Assembly: GCF_000368785.1 (NCBI RefSeq)
Contig: NZ_KB849691.1
Coordinates: 326,978 to 367,899, forward strand
From: Acinetobacter towneri DSM 14962 = CIP 107472
Lineage (GTDB): Bacteria; Pseudomonadota; Gammaproteobacteria; Pseudomonadales; Moraxellaceae
Length of the DNA stretch: 40,922 nucleotides
Direction of reading: 5' to 3'
Below the pieces are notes generated by a model. The model was not told the origin of the DNA and made no database searches. It worked only from the letters and a program-made list of their open reading frames with translations. Positions within the stretch are counted from its first letter, which is position 1. The number at the start of each line of letters is the position of its first letter. This document shows, piece by piece, positions 10,652 to 18,459 of this stretch. The position numbers and the translations under genes were made by a program.

Positions 10652-11083
10652 ATGATTATTGTATGCCCTGGATGTGGTGCAAAAAACCGTGTACCTGAAG
10701 ATAAATTATCTGCCAATCCTGCATGTGGGCAGTGTCATCAAGCGCTGATTCCGCTTGCACCCATTGAACTGAATGAGCAAAATTTCAGTAATTTTATTCA
10801 AAATAGTGACTTACCTATTCTGATTGATCTTTGGGCGGACTGGTGTGGTCCTTGCAAGATGATGGCACCACATTTTGCAACAGTTGCCAAGCAGAATCCG
10901 CAGGTGGTGTTTGCCAAAATTGATACCGAGGCCAATCCACGCTTAAGCGGTGCATTCCATGTGCGCAGTATTCCAACACTGGTATTGATGAATAAAAGCA
11001 ATGAAATTGCTAGAATAAGCGGCGCGCTACGAGCGACTGAATTACAACAGTGGTTGGATCAGCAACTCAACGCCCAGTCTTAA
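10652..11083 (+). CDS. trxC: Thioredoxin 2 with N-terminal zinc ribbon
   Basis: A 143-residue thioredoxin, the typical TrxC length. An N-terminal zinc-binding module has two CxxC pairs (C5/C8 and C25/C28). The thioredoxin fold follows with the active site WCGPC at residues 64-68 and the cis-proline segment RSIPTL. TrxC reduces cytoplasmic protein disulfides and is induced by oxidative stress in enterobacteria. The ATG follows the hydrolase stop codon directly (TAAATG), implying translational coupling. I see no OxyR-type site. Identification is firm because the zinc ribbon distinguishes TrxC from TrxA. Confidence 0.95.
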   Translation: MIIVCPGCGAKNRVPEDKLSANPACGQCHQALIPLAPIELNEQNFSNFIQNSDLPILIDLWADWCGPCKMMAPHFATVAKQNPQVVFAKIDTEANPRLSGAFHVRSIPTLVLMNKSNEIARISGALRATELQQWLDQQLNAQS

Positions 11084-11125
11084 TGCACTGTTCGTGCTAA
11101 TTTAATGCAAATGTCCGGAGTGAAC

Positions 11126-11557
11126 GTGTCAGATTCTCATGCAAAACCAGAGGGAGTGCTTTCCCTACAAACAATTGCCATGCCAGCAGATACCAACTGG
11201 AGTGGAGATGTCTTTGGAGGCTGGATCGTTTCACAGATGGATTTGGCTGGTGCGATTCATGCCGAGCGTTTTAGTAAAGGACGTTGTGCCACGATTTCCA
11301 TTAACCAAATGACTTTTTTGGTGCCTGTAAAAGTGGGCGATGTGATCAGTTGCTACACCAAAATTTTGAAAGTGGGCAATACTTCAATTCAAATGCAAAT
11401 TGAAGTGTGGGACAGCCATGATGATTCACGTGAAGCTGTGCGTGTTACCGAAGGGGTATTTACCTTTGTTGCGGTTGATGTCAAAGGCTCAAAACGTCAG
11501 ATTCCTGAAGAAGCCAAACAGAAGTTTTTAGAAGCTCAGGCTAGTCAAGCATCATAA
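11126..11557 (+). CDS. yciA: Acyl-CoA thioesterase YciA (hotdog fold)
   Basis: A cytoplasmic thioesterase that hydrolyses acyl-CoAs of varied chain length. The hotdog core contains AMPADTNWSGDVFGGW, which closely matches E. coli YciA, and later MTFLVPVKVGD and IEVW. I chose the GTG at 11126 (143 residues) because GGAG lies 6 bases before it; the in-frame ATG codons at 11105 and 11111 have no ribosome-binding sequence. The last six codons including the stop are nearly duplicated just downstream of the gene (see findings). It lies 42 bases after trxC and may be in the same transcript. Confidence 0.92.
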   Translation: MSDSHAKPEGVLSLQTIAMPADTNWSGDVFGGWIVSQMDLAGAIHAERFSKGRCATISINQMTFLVPVKVGDVISCYTKILKVGNTSIQMQIEVWDSHDDSREAVRVTEGVFTFVAVDVKGSKRQIPEEAKQKFLEAQASQAS

Positions 11558-11583
11558 GTATCAAGCTAGTCAAACATCGTAAT

Positions 11584-11619
11584 GAAAAAAATCCCAGCAC
11601 AGTAGCTGGGATTTTTTCT
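11584..11619. terminator. Bidirectional Rho-independent terminator
   Basis: A 13-bp inverted repeat, AAAAAATCCCAGC / GCTGGGATTTTTT, with a 6-base loop. It is A-rich before and T-rich after, so it can act on both strands. It sits between yciA (+) and the convergent DUF4442 gene (-). Confidence 0.9.
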
Positions 11620-11636
11620 TGGAGAGGAAACAGGCG

Positions 11637-12146
11637 TTAGGCTTGTTTCTGCTTTAAATGTGCTTTGGACACCCATGCCCACAACATTTCACACTGAATC
11701 GGAGCTTCGCCTGATTCATCAATCACACTGACATTGACCAGTGTTTCGCCTTTGTCGGTGCTGTGCATGAGTTGTTGCTGTTCTGGGCTGAGTGTGGCAA
11801 TGGCTGTCATTGCACCTTGAGTTGGACGTTTAAAGTCCACTTTCAGGCTTTTAATCAGCACAATGGCACTATCAGGTACATTCATAGCAGTCACAAAACC
11901 TGTAGCAGTTTCAGCCAGCAGCGCCATAGCACAGGCATGTACCTGTCCAATATGGTTTTGCATGGCTTTATGATTGGCAAGACTGACCACCACTTGCGAT
12001 GGGGTTACTTCTAGATAGCGAATTTTCGCAGTGCCCACCATCGGCACGACACGACCAAAGGCTTGACTCAAAAGGCGGCTTTGAATGCCTTTCGGCAATT
12101 TTGATGTTGCTTTGACCAGTTTGTTTAAGCGATTGGTTGGTGTCAT
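11637..12146 (-). CDS. DUF4442 family hotdog-fold protein, putative thioesterase
   Basis: A 169-residue protein with the DUF4442 hotdog arrangement. The central segment KAMQNHIGQVHACAMALLAE carries the conserved N-H-x5-H-A helix start, like the active helix of PaaI-type thioesterases. It is followed by LKVDFKRPTQG, a strand typical of the family, and a C-terminal strand CEMLWAWVSK. No signal peptide is seen. A GGGGATG ribosome-binding-like sequence precedes the ATG. It lies 12 bases downstream of yajQ and is probably cotranscribed with it. A thioesterase role is inferred from the fold only. It converges on yciA, another hotdog thioesterase, but the two sequences are not close. Confidence 0.8.
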   Translation of the reverse strand: MTPTNRLNKLVKATSKLPKGIQSRLLSQAFGRVVPMVGTAKIRYLEVTPSQVVVSLANHKAMQNHIGQVHACAMALLAETATGFVTAMNVPDSAIVLIKSLKVDFKRPTQGAMTAIATLSPEQQQLMHSTDKGETLVNVSVIDESGEAPIQCEMLWAWVSKAHLKQKQA

Positions 12147-12158
12147 GACATCCCCAAA

Positions 12159-12647
12159 TTAATCTTTAAAGTTGTTAAATTGCAGTGGCAGACCAAATTG
12201 TTGCTCTTTCAAGAACGCCATTACTTGTTGCAATGTGTCGCGTTTCTTGTCGGTCACACGAATTTTGTCACCCTGAATAGAAGATTGCACTTTAATGCCA
12301 CTGTCTTTAATGGCTTTGTTAATTTTTTTTGCGGTATCTGAGTCAAGACCATCTTTAAGTTTGATCACTTGAATCACATTTTTACCTGATGCGGTCATTT
12401 TTTGTGGGTCAAGCGCCTGAATGTCGACTTTACGCTTATAGAAGTGATTTTCGAGCATGGTATACACTTGCTCACATTGGAAATCACTTTCAGTGGAGAT
12501 TTTAATCTCTTTGTTTTTTTCATTGAGGTCGATAGAAACATCCTGACCACGAAAATCGAAACGAGTACCGATTTCTTTTTGTGTGTTTTGAACCGCATGA
12601 TTCACTTCAAAAAGTTCTAATTCAGAAACAATATCGAAAGAAGGCAT
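12159..12647 (-). CDS. yajQ: YajQ family nucleotide-binding protein
   Basis: A 162-residue UPF0234 protein. I start it at the ATG giving MPSFDIVSE, the invariant family N-terminus; the reading frame stays open 19 codons further upstream but without supporting sequence. Two ferredoxin-like domains are expected; visible signatures are TRFDFRG near residue 30 and the C-terminal QGDKIRVTDKKRD. YajQ proteins bind nucleotides, and the Xanthomonas homologue is reported to be a cyclic-di-GMP effector. It is the first gene of a yajQ-DUF4442 pair, divergent from the rhodanese gene 92 bases away. Confidence 0.94.
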   Translation of the reverse strand: MPSFDIVSELELFEVNHAVQNTQKEIGTRFDFRGQDVSIDLNEKNKEIKISTESDFQCEQVYTMLENHFYKRKVDIQALDPQKMTASGKNVIQVIKLKDGLDSDTAKKINKAIKDSGIKVQSSIQGDKIRVTDKKRDTLQQVMAFLKEQQFGLPLQFNNFKD

Positions 12648-12739
12648 AATGAAGACCTTTGCAAATGGAAACAATATCTGAGATGCTAGGGATGTTTTCT
12701 TCATTTGCCAAGTGTTGTTTTACATCAAAGGAGTGCGCA

Positions 12740-13054
12740 ATGATCCGTAAACAAGAAATTACAACATTTGAGTTCCCAGCTGACGCGATTATCTGGGATG
12801 TACGTGATGCAAGTGCTTATGCAGAAGCTCATGTTAAAGGTGCTGTGAATCAGCCAATTAACGATCTATCAGCAGAGAGTCTTACTCAGGTGTCGGCGGA
12901 TCAACCCATTTACATTTTATGTGGTGGCGGAAGTAAAGCCCCACGTGCAGCGGAAAAACTAGAAGGTTTGGACAGCTCACGTGAATATGTGGTTTTAATG
13001 GGTGGTACACGTGCTGCGCGCGACGCAGGCATGCCTTTGGAACAAGGTCACTAA
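12740..13054 (+). CDS. Single-domain rhodanese-like protein
   Basis: A 104-residue cytoplasmic rhodanese domain. The WDVRDASAYAEAHVKGAVN segment is the N-terminal rhodanese signature and the active-site loop begins at C61 (LCGGGSKAPR). It would transfer sulfane sulfur to a thiol acceptor. The ATG at 12740 is chosen because AAAGGAG lies 7 bases upstream; the frame is open further upstream, but that part overlaps the yajQ start region and has no ribosome-binding site. The active-site loop is glycine-rich and does not match GlpE or PspE exactly, so no symbol is given. Confidence 0.88.
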   Translation: MIRKQEITTFEFPADAIIWDVRDASAYAEAHVKGAVNQPINDLSAESLTQVSADQPIYILCGGGSKAPRAAEKLEGLDSSREYVVLMGGTRAARDAGMPLEQGH

Positions 13055-13071
13055 GTATCATCAATATGAAG

Positions 13072-13094
13072 AAAGCGCCGTAAGGCGCTTTTTT
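13072..13094 (+). terminator. Rho-independent terminator of the rhodanese gene
   Basis: A stem AAAGCGCC / GGCGCTTT with a GTAA tetraloop followed by T residues, 17 bases after the stop codon. Confidence 0.93.
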
Positions 13095-13133
13095 GTTGGG
13101 TATCGTTTTATTTCTATTTTCTCTAAGCGAGCG

Positions 13134-15035
13134 TTAGCTTGAAGGTGGAAGAGCCTTAAAATAAGGTCTCTTGGTTTTCACCTTTTTCTGAAAGCGTGTA
13201 GCTGCCAGTTTTTGTAGTAAGTTTTTAGGTACAGGGCATGCTTCTGCTAACACTTGTGCTGCCAGTATTTCACTGCACAACGGAGCAAATAAAAAGCCTT
13301 TAGAACCGAGTCCTGCAAAGCTGTAAATTTCCTGATCATCACGCATTTTGCCAAGTAGGGGAAAATAATCCTGACTTTGGGCGCGTAGCGAAGCACGACC
13401 TTGCCAAGTGTCTACGGGTGCTAAGTTTTCGGAATACGTAGGAAAGACACTGTGGATAAGTTCGTAGTTATGCACATGGTCTTCTGCCAAGACGTCACAA
13501 TCTTCCCGATTTGGATAAAACGATGCACCTAAAATCAGTTGATCGGCATTGAGCTGCATGCAATAGCCGCCATAGCTATAGGCTTGTGATAATGGCAAAG
13601 CCTGATCTGTATTATTTACCCAGCTAACTTGCCCACGAATGGGTTTAAGCACAGGGTAATGCTCAAAAAAAGCACCGCTTTGCAGCGCTGCACAGACGAT
13701 GACATGATCAAACACTCCAAGTTCAGTATCTACGCTGTGTAAGATCAGTTGCTGTGCTGTCGTGGTGATTTGTTTAATTTGAGCTTGCTGAAACTGAATG
13801 TGCGGATGCGCAAGAATTTCATCACGCAGTTGATGTGGAGAAACTGCTCCTGCTTGCAATAAGTTTAAACTGGCAAAGTCGCTTTGTGGCGTAAGTTCGG
13901 TTGCACTCTGTGCTGCTAAAATACCTTTTGGGTATTGTGTGGCTAAATCCAGCAATTCATCGGCATGTTTAAGTGCCAGTTGATGAATCTGCAACGGACG
14001 AAATGCTTTGAATGCGGCATAGTGATTTAAAGCATGTTGCCATGCCAAAGTCATTAAATGATCAGCACTTTGATGAATTGGGCAAAGTTTTGGGTTTAAG
14101 AGTGCCAAAGGATTGCCAGAACCGCCTGCAAGTGGCGCTGTTTGGTCATAGAGCGTGACTTGATGCCCTCGTTGGGAAAATGCCCACGCACAGCTTAAAC
14201 CCGCAATTCCTGCGCCTATGATCGCAATATGGCGCTGTTGGTTGCTTGTTGTGGTATTTGTTGTAATTTGAGTTTCGTTCTGATCGGATATTGGCTCTAT
14301 TTCAGGCGCTTGCCAGATGGCTTTCAGCATTTCCCGTTTATGCCCAAAACCGCTTGGGCGGGTGATGTGAATACCGTGTTGTTTTAAGCCACGTTTGAGT
14401 ACGCCTGCCACACTAAATGAGGCAAAAGTCGTGCCATAATCGGACAGTGCTACAATCGGGTTGAGCACGGTTTCCTGCCACATATCGGGGTTACAGGCGG
14501 GTGCAAAGCCATCTAAAAACCACGCATTGACAGGAGCAGTTTTAGCAATGACAGGAAAAACTTCCTGAGCATCGCCTAGCCATAAATCTAGGCTAAAGCG
14601 TTCATCTGGAAAGTTTAAACGATGACAGCCTGCAATAGCGGCAGGGTATTGCTGAGTCAGCTGTTCAGACAGATGACTGAGTTCGGGCCAAGCCGCTAAG
14701 GCACGTATAAGATCGGCTTTGCAAAGTGGAAATTTTTCGACAGAAATTGCGTGTAAATGGCTGCGATTATTGGGACGTACCTGTTGCCATAATTGCCAGA
14801 GCGCTAAAATATTTAAGCCTGTACCAAAGCCTGTTTCGCCTACACAAAAATATTCAAAATCATTCAGCGCTGCTAAACGGATGGGTAAGTCATTGCCCTG
14901 TAAAAACACATGCCGTGTTTCTAATAAACCGTTGTCTTTAGAGAAATACACATCGCCAAATTGTTTGGAAATGGGCACATCAATACCATCGACCAGTTGC
15001 CAATCCAGCTCGGCAGTTTGAATAGGCTGAAACAA
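13134..15035 (-). CDS. mnmC: Bifunctional tRNA mnm5s2U34 biosynthesis enzyme MnmC
   Basis: A 633-residue two-domain enzyme. The N-terminal half is the MnmD methyltransferase: FGDVYFSKDNGLLETR is the family start and GETGFGTGLN is the SAM-binding loop at about residue 67. The C-terminal half is the FAD oxidoreductase, with AIIGAGIAGLS at about residues 270-280 and GLGSKGF near the end. The oxidoreductase domain removes the carboxymethyl group of cmnm5s2U34 and the methyltransferase domain methylates the product in tRNA wobble positions. The start is TTG: the frame is closed by a TAA just upstream, no ATG fits, and AAGG lies about 9 bases before the TTG. It is the last gene of the yciB-yciI series. 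Confidence 0.95.
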   Translation of the reverse strand: MFQPIQTAELDWQLVDGIDVPISKQFGDVYFSKDNGLLETRHVFLQGNDLPIRLAALNDFEYFCVGETGFGTGLNILALWQLWQQVRPNNRSHLHAISVEKFPLCKADLIRALAAWPELSHLSEQLTQQYPAAIAGCHRLNFPDERFSLDLWLGDAQEVFPVIAKTAPVNAWFLDGFAPACNPDMWQETVLNPIVALSDYGTTFASFSVAGVLKRGLKQHGIHITRPSGFGHKREMLKAIWQAPEIEPISDQNETQITTNTTTSNQQRHIAIIGAGIAGLSCAWAFSQRGHQVTLYDQTAPLAGGSGNPLALLNPKLCPIHQSADHLMTLAWQHALNHYAAFKAFRPLQIHQLALKHADELLDLATQYPKGILAAQSATELTPQSDFASLNLLQAGAVSPHQLRDEILAHPHIQFQQAQIKQITTTAQQLILHSVDTELGVFDHVIVCAALQSGAFFEHYPVLKPIRGQVSWVNNTDQALPLSQAYSYGGYCMQLNADQLILGASFYPNREDCDVLAEDHVHNYELIHSVFPTYSENLAPVDTWQGRASLRAQSQDYFPLLGKMRDDQEIYSFAGLGSKGFLFAPLCSEILAAQVLAEACPVPKNLLQKLAATRFQKKVKTKRPYFKALPPSS

Positions 15036-15072
15036 AACCAGAGTACCTTAAATCAAGAGGTGAGGGCTCACC

Positions 15073-15528
15073 TTACCATTGGCGGCGACGTTTGGTATAG
15101 ACATAGCTAGCAATTAAGAAGCCGAGCAATACGCCAACCGCGAGTGTTGCAGCACCGTATAAAAACATTTGCGCACTGCGTTCACTTTGCAGTACTTGAA
15201 CTTGCACGCCTAAATTATCGTTTTTAAGTTGCAGTTCCTGATTCTGTGCCAAAGCATCGAGGTTTGCCTGTTCAAGTTGTTGCAAACGTGTGCTCTGATC
15301 TTTAATCAAGGCTTTGGTTTTAGCTTCCTGAAGGGCTTTATTTTTGGCAATTTGTTCTGCAGTCAGGGGCTTATCTTGTGCAGGAGTAACCCCATTGGCT
15401 GTTGCTACAGCTGCCGTGTTGGTCACAGCAGCAGGAGCAGGTGCAGTAGGTGTGGTTGTGGCTGGCTCAACTGCATATACAGGTGAACTGAGCAGAACAG
15501 CAACAACACTGGCAACAACGAAACGCAT
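15073..15528 (-). CDS. Membrane-anchored coiled-coil protein (YgiM-tail-like), function unknown
   Basis: A 151-residue protein: an N-terminal signal peptide (cleavage after VYA, about residue 19), then an Ala/Thr/Pro-rich low-complexity stretch to about residue 50. A predicted coiled coil follows at about 55-115 with regular Leu/Gln/Lys heptads, then one transmembrane helix (FLYGAATLAVGVLLGFLIA) and a basic C-terminal tail KRRRQW. The coiled coil, helix and basic RW tail resemble the C-terminal half of E. coli YgiM (SH3b family), but the SH3 domain is absent. Most of the protein would face the periplasm. It lies 5 bases after yciI and 37 bases before mnmC in one transcript. No function can be assigned. 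Confidence 0.82.
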   Translation of the reverse strand: MRFVVASVVAVLLSSPVYAVEPATTTPTAPAPAAVTNTAAVATANGVTPAQDKPLTAEQIAKNKALQEAKTKALIKDQSTRLQQLEQANLDALAQNQELQLKNDNLGVQVQVLQSERSAQMFLYGAATLAVGVLLGFLIASYVYTKRRRQW

Positions 15529-15533
15529 AGCGC

Positions 15534-15836
15534 TTATCCTTGAGGGAATGCTTTATTGAATGGCTTAACGTCAATGTGGCTATATACGCCTTCTTTTAAG
15601 AAAGGTTCATCTTGTAGCCAAGCATCGAGTGCTTCACGACTGTCAAAATCGACAATCATGGTGCTGCCATAAAAGCCTGCTTGTGGATTGCTTGGGTCTT
15701 TTGGCATTGCCCCCGCCACAATTAAGCGACCTTCGGCATCGAGTTGTTGCAAACGTGCAAGATGTGCAGGACGGGTCGCAAGACGTTTTTCCAGTGTACC
15801 TTCACGGTCAGTACAACTCAGAACAAATAAAGGCAT
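15534..15836 (-). CDS. yciI: YciI family protein
   Basis: A 100-residue ferredoxin-like alpha-beta protein. The family core RPAHLARLQQLDAEGRLIVA is present (His at about residue 24), followed by FYGSTMIVDFDS and a C-terminal DVKPF. E. coli YciI has the same length and layout, and the family has a conserved His/Asp pair in a cleft suggestive of an enzyme, but no reaction is established. It sits between yciB and the coiled-coil membrane protein. In enterobacteria yciI, yciA and yciB are also neighbours; here yciA is separate, at 11.1 kb. Confidence 0.93.
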   Translation of the reverse strand: MPLFVLSCTDREGTLEKRLATRPAHLARLQQLDAEGRLIVAGAMPKDPSNPQAGFYGSTMIVDFDSREALDAWLQDEPFLKEGVYSHIDVKPFNKAFPQG

Positions 15837-15865
15837 AGTTACTCTCGAATATCGCAGATCAGAAA

Positions 15866-16477
15866 TTATTCAGATGTTTTAAAGTATTTGCGCAATACAA
15901 TAAACTGCACAATGATAAAGGAAAACATCACAATCATGTCACCAAAAGCAGTGAATTCGCCCCAATATTTTCCGTCCATAAATAAAAATGCAAAAAATAC
16001 GTGTAGGAAAGACATGACTGCAAACATGGCTGCCCAAGTATAATTCAGGTTTTTCCAGCCAGCTTCGGTCAAGTTGAACACAGGCCCAAATAAGCGTTGA
16101 ATCAGTGGTTTACGGTCTTTGCTGAACCATGGTGATAGCAAAAAAGCACCTGCAAATACAATGTTTAAAATGGCAGCTTTCAGGCGAATATAAAAGTCAT
16201 CGCTTAACATTAAAGTAACGCCACCAAAAATTACGGTCATAAACAGCACAATCCACTGTTGTTTATCTAAACGGAATTTTTGCATGATGAACAATGCGCC
16301 GTACACCACTAACATCGAGATGATCAGACCTGTGGTGGCCACCAAAATATGGTTGTTATCGACACCGCCTGCAGAGCCGATGAGTTGTAGTAATTGATGA
16401 TTAGTGTCTTTTGGATCTACAGTTTTGTATAAATAAAAGAAAATAATGAGGGGCACAAAGTCTAAAAGTGCTTTCAT
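15866..16477 (-). CDS. yciB: Inner membrane septation protein YciB (IspZ family)
   Basis: A 203-residue polytopic membrane protein. I start at MKALLDFVPLIIFFYLYK, the characteristic YciB N-terminus; the 17 extra upstream codons would overlap the divergent gene. About five transmembrane helices are visible, with family motifs KDRKPLIQRLFG, GWKNLNYTW and a closing FIIVQFIVLRKYF. YciB is linked to cell-envelope synthesis and septation in E. coli and Shigella. It is the first gene of a minus-strand series yciB-yciI-coiled-coil-mnmC with small gaps (29, 5 and 37 bases). The promoter must lie in the 45 bases shared with the divergent PHP gene. Confidence 0.94.
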   Translation of the reverse strand: MKALLDFVPLIIFFYLYKTVDPKDTNHQLLQLIGSAGGVDNNHILVATTGLIISMLVVYGALFIMQKFRLDKQQWIVLFMTVIFGGVTLMLSDDFYIRLKAAILNIVFAGAFLLSPWFSKDRKPLIQRLFGPVFNLTEAGWKNLNYTWAAMFAVMSFLHVFFAFLFMDGKYWGEFTAFGDMIVMFSFIIVQFIVLRKYFKTSE

Positions 16478-16522
16478 GTTAGAGTATCTAAATCTGATCA
16501 AATAAATGACATAGTATAAGTG

Positions 16523-17377
16523 ATGCACGGCGTAGATTTACATACACACAGTAATATTTCTGATGGAACTTTGTCACCTGGAGAATTGGTGTCTGCGGCA
16601 ATTCAGCAGGGCATTCATACCTTGGCATTGACTGATCATGACACAATGGATGGGCTGGCTTTGGCAGAGCAAGCGGCTCAGGGGCAAGATTTAAAGATTA
16701 TTTCGGGAGTGGAAATTTCCAGTCAATGGTCACGTCCTGCCACTAAAAAAAGCTATAGCGTGCATGTGGTGGCGCTAAACATGCAAAATCCTGCATCTTT
16801 ACAGGCGCTGCTGGAACAGCAAAAACAAATTCGTGCAGAACGTGCCAAACAAATTTGTGATTTACTCACTCCGCTGATTGGACAAGATATTTATAATGAT
16901 GTACTTCTTAAAGTCGAAGGCGTAGCAGATCGGATTACCCGTACGCACATTGCCAAAACCTTACAAGAAAAAGGCATTGTAACGCGTGTGCAGCAAGCAT
17001 TTGATAAATACATCAAAGAAGGCAAAAAGGCTTATGTGAAATTTGATGGCTTGAGTTTGGAAGATACGATTCGGGTAATTCATGACAGTCAGGGTTTTGC
17101 CGTGTTGGCGCATCCAACCCGTTATGATTTATCTGCGACCAATATTCGTTATTTGATTGAAATTTTTGCCAAATATGGGGGTGATGCAGTGGAATTGCCG
17201 CCTAATATTGACCCTGCATCGACCCGTCAAATGGTGGATCGCATGATTGCTGAACATGGTCTAAAAGTATCTGTCGGCAGCGATTTTCATGGTGAAAATA
17301 TGCCGTGGATTAAATTGGGCAATATTCCGCGGGTGAAAGATGGTCAAATTGGGATTTGGGAGAGTTTTGTTGAGTAA
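16523..17377 (+). CDS. rnm: PHP-domain 3',5'-nucleoside bisphosphate phosphatase / RNase AM-like
   Basis: A 284-residue PHP-domain metallo-phosphoesterase of the YciV/TrpH family. Metal-binding motifs in order: DLHTHSNISDG (H7, H9), LTDHDTMDG, GVEIS, a LAHPTRYD motif around residue 195 and the closing GSDFHGE. Family members hydrolyse 3',5'-bisphosphonucleotides; E. coli YciV (RNase AM) also trims RNA 5' ends, including rRNA precursors. I start at ATG 16523; GTG 16520 is directly before it and also possible. No strong ribosome-binding site is visible. It is divergent from yciB. The RNase function is inferred from the family. Confidence 0.9.
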   Translation: MHGVDLHTHSNISDGTLSPGELVSAAIQQGIHTLALTDHDTMDGLALAEQAAQGQDLKIISGVEISSQWSRPATKKSYSVHVVALNMQNPASLQALLEQQKQIRAERAKQICDLLTPLIGQDIYNDVLLKVEGVADRITRTHIAKTLQEKGIVTRVQQAFDKYIKEGKKAYVKFDGLSLEDTIRVIHDSQGFAVLAHPTRYDLSATNIRYLIEIFAKYGGDAVELPPNIDPASTRQMVDRMIAEHGLKVSVGSDFHGENMPWIKLGNIPRVKDGQIGIWESFVE

Positions 17378-17482
17378 CTCCCTCATCCCAACCTTCTCAT
17401 ATAAGCAGATGTGATATCCATTATTAAAATTTAGAAAGGATAAAAACTCCTTCTCCCTCTGGGAGAAGGTTGGGAAGAGGGT
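17378..17482. repeat. Inverted intergenic repeat (MITE- or REP-like)
   Basis: The gap between the PHP gene and the convergent bestrophin gene is filled by an imperfect palindrome. The left arm CTCCCTCATCCCAACCTTCTC at 17378-17398 pairs with GAGAAGGTTGGGAAGAGGG at 17463-17481 (one mismatch). Inside, next to the right arm, CCTTCTCCC and GGGAGAAGG form a second small hairpin. The arms flank about 60 bases of AT-rich sequence. It ends one base before the bestrophin stop codon, so it could fold into a hairpin ending both transcripts. Its composition is unlike its neighbours, suggesting a dispersed element. Confidence 0.6.
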
Positions 17483-18391
17483 CTAAAGCAAATTATTGTC
17501 CTGTGCCTGAATTGGTGGTGGCGTTGGTTTACCCAACGTACCCAATAATTCAATTTCAATGGTTCTTACCATGGCATCTAAAGGTAAGTCATTGCTTTGC
17601 GTGCCAAAAGGTTCTTCAATTTCAGAACTGAGCGCATCCAGACCTAAAAAAGTATAAGCCAAAATACCGACCAAAAGCGGAGTCGCCAATCCGAGTGTAG
17701 ACCCTAAACTAAAGGGCAACATAAAACAGAAAAAGTACACTGTTCGGTTAAGTAGGACTGAATACGCAAAAGGGAGCGGTGTGGTAGCAATACGGTCACA
17801 ACCCGTGAGTACCAAACTCAGCTCTGTGACGTGTTGATTCATTTGTGTGTAAATAATATCGGAAATTTCGCCCTCTTTAAGTGCTTGCATTAACTCCCAT
17901 TGAATCAAACTGAGCGTGTATTGCGGCGCATTGGCTTGTTGATACAGTTGGGTAATTGCTTGCTGACTCATGCCACTGGTTTGAATTAACTCGGTTGGAT
18001 TGGCAGTTTGATGACGCAGGCGGTCGCGCAAGACATTGGCAAATACAATGACGTGCTGAATGACGCGTTCACGTCGTGCTTGACTAAGTATACGGCAGTC
18101 GCGGTCAAAGTGGCGCGCGTTGGCAATCAGCATGCCCCAAAGTTTACGTGCCTCCCACCAACGGTCATAACAGGCAGAGTTTTTAAAGCCCAAAAAAATC
18201 GACAGCACCACCCCAATTAAAGTAAAGCCAACCAAAGGCAATTCTGGAAAATGAAAATAACCAATATAAGACAAACCGCCAATAATGGTGGAGATCAACA
18301 TTACCACGCCCAAAGGCGGTAAGACCTTCGGTAAAATCGTGCCCCGCCAAGAAAACAGTAAGTTAAATACACTGGGTTGATCGACTATCAT
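17483..18391 (-). CDS. Bestrophin family ion channel protein (UPF0187)
   Basis: A 302-residue membrane protein of the bacterial bestrophin family. Helices are predicted at about residues 20-60 and 205-245, with the family motif FKNSACYDRWWEARKLWG at about 69-86. A cytoplasmic helical region follows, and the C-terminal signature is LDALSSEIEEPFGTQSNDLPL, whose acidic cluster binds divalent metal in structures of homologues. Bacterial bestrophins form pentameric channels, and the Klebsiella homologue is sodium-selective. The ATG has no obvious ribosome-binding site; instead a small inverted repeat (ATCATCA/TGATGAT) lies 10-31 bases upstream. It follows radC on the same strand with a 68-base gap. 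Confidence 0.9.
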   Translation of the reverse strand: MIVDQPSVFNLLFSWRGTILPKVLPPLGVVMLISTIIGGLSYIGYFHFPELPLVGFTLIGVVLSIFLGFKNSACYDRWWEARKLWGMLIANARHFDRDCRILSQARRERVIQHVIVFANVLRDRLRHQTANPTELIQTSGMSQQAITQLYQQANAPQYTLSLIQWELMQALKEGEISDIIYTQMNQHVTELSLVLTGCDRIATTPLPFAYSVLLNRTVYFFCFMLPFSLGSTLGLATPLLVGILAYTFLGLDALSSEIEEPFGTQSNDLPLDAMVRTIEIELLGTLGKPTPPPIQAQDNNLL

Positions 18392-18459
18392 TTTATTAGA
18401 ATCATCACAATTTTTTGATGATCTTCTGTGCTTGTGCAGGCTTTGTCAATATGCAAATT

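Noticed and set aside
12659..12739. Extended N-terminus of the rhodanese
   Set aside because: No ribosome-binding site at that start and it overlaps the yajQ promoter region; AAAGGAG supports ATG 12740.
18401..18422. ATCATCA/TGATGAT inverted repeat as terminator of radC
   Set aside because: No T-run follows on either strand. It lies in the bestrophin leader and might affect translation, but the evidence is weak.
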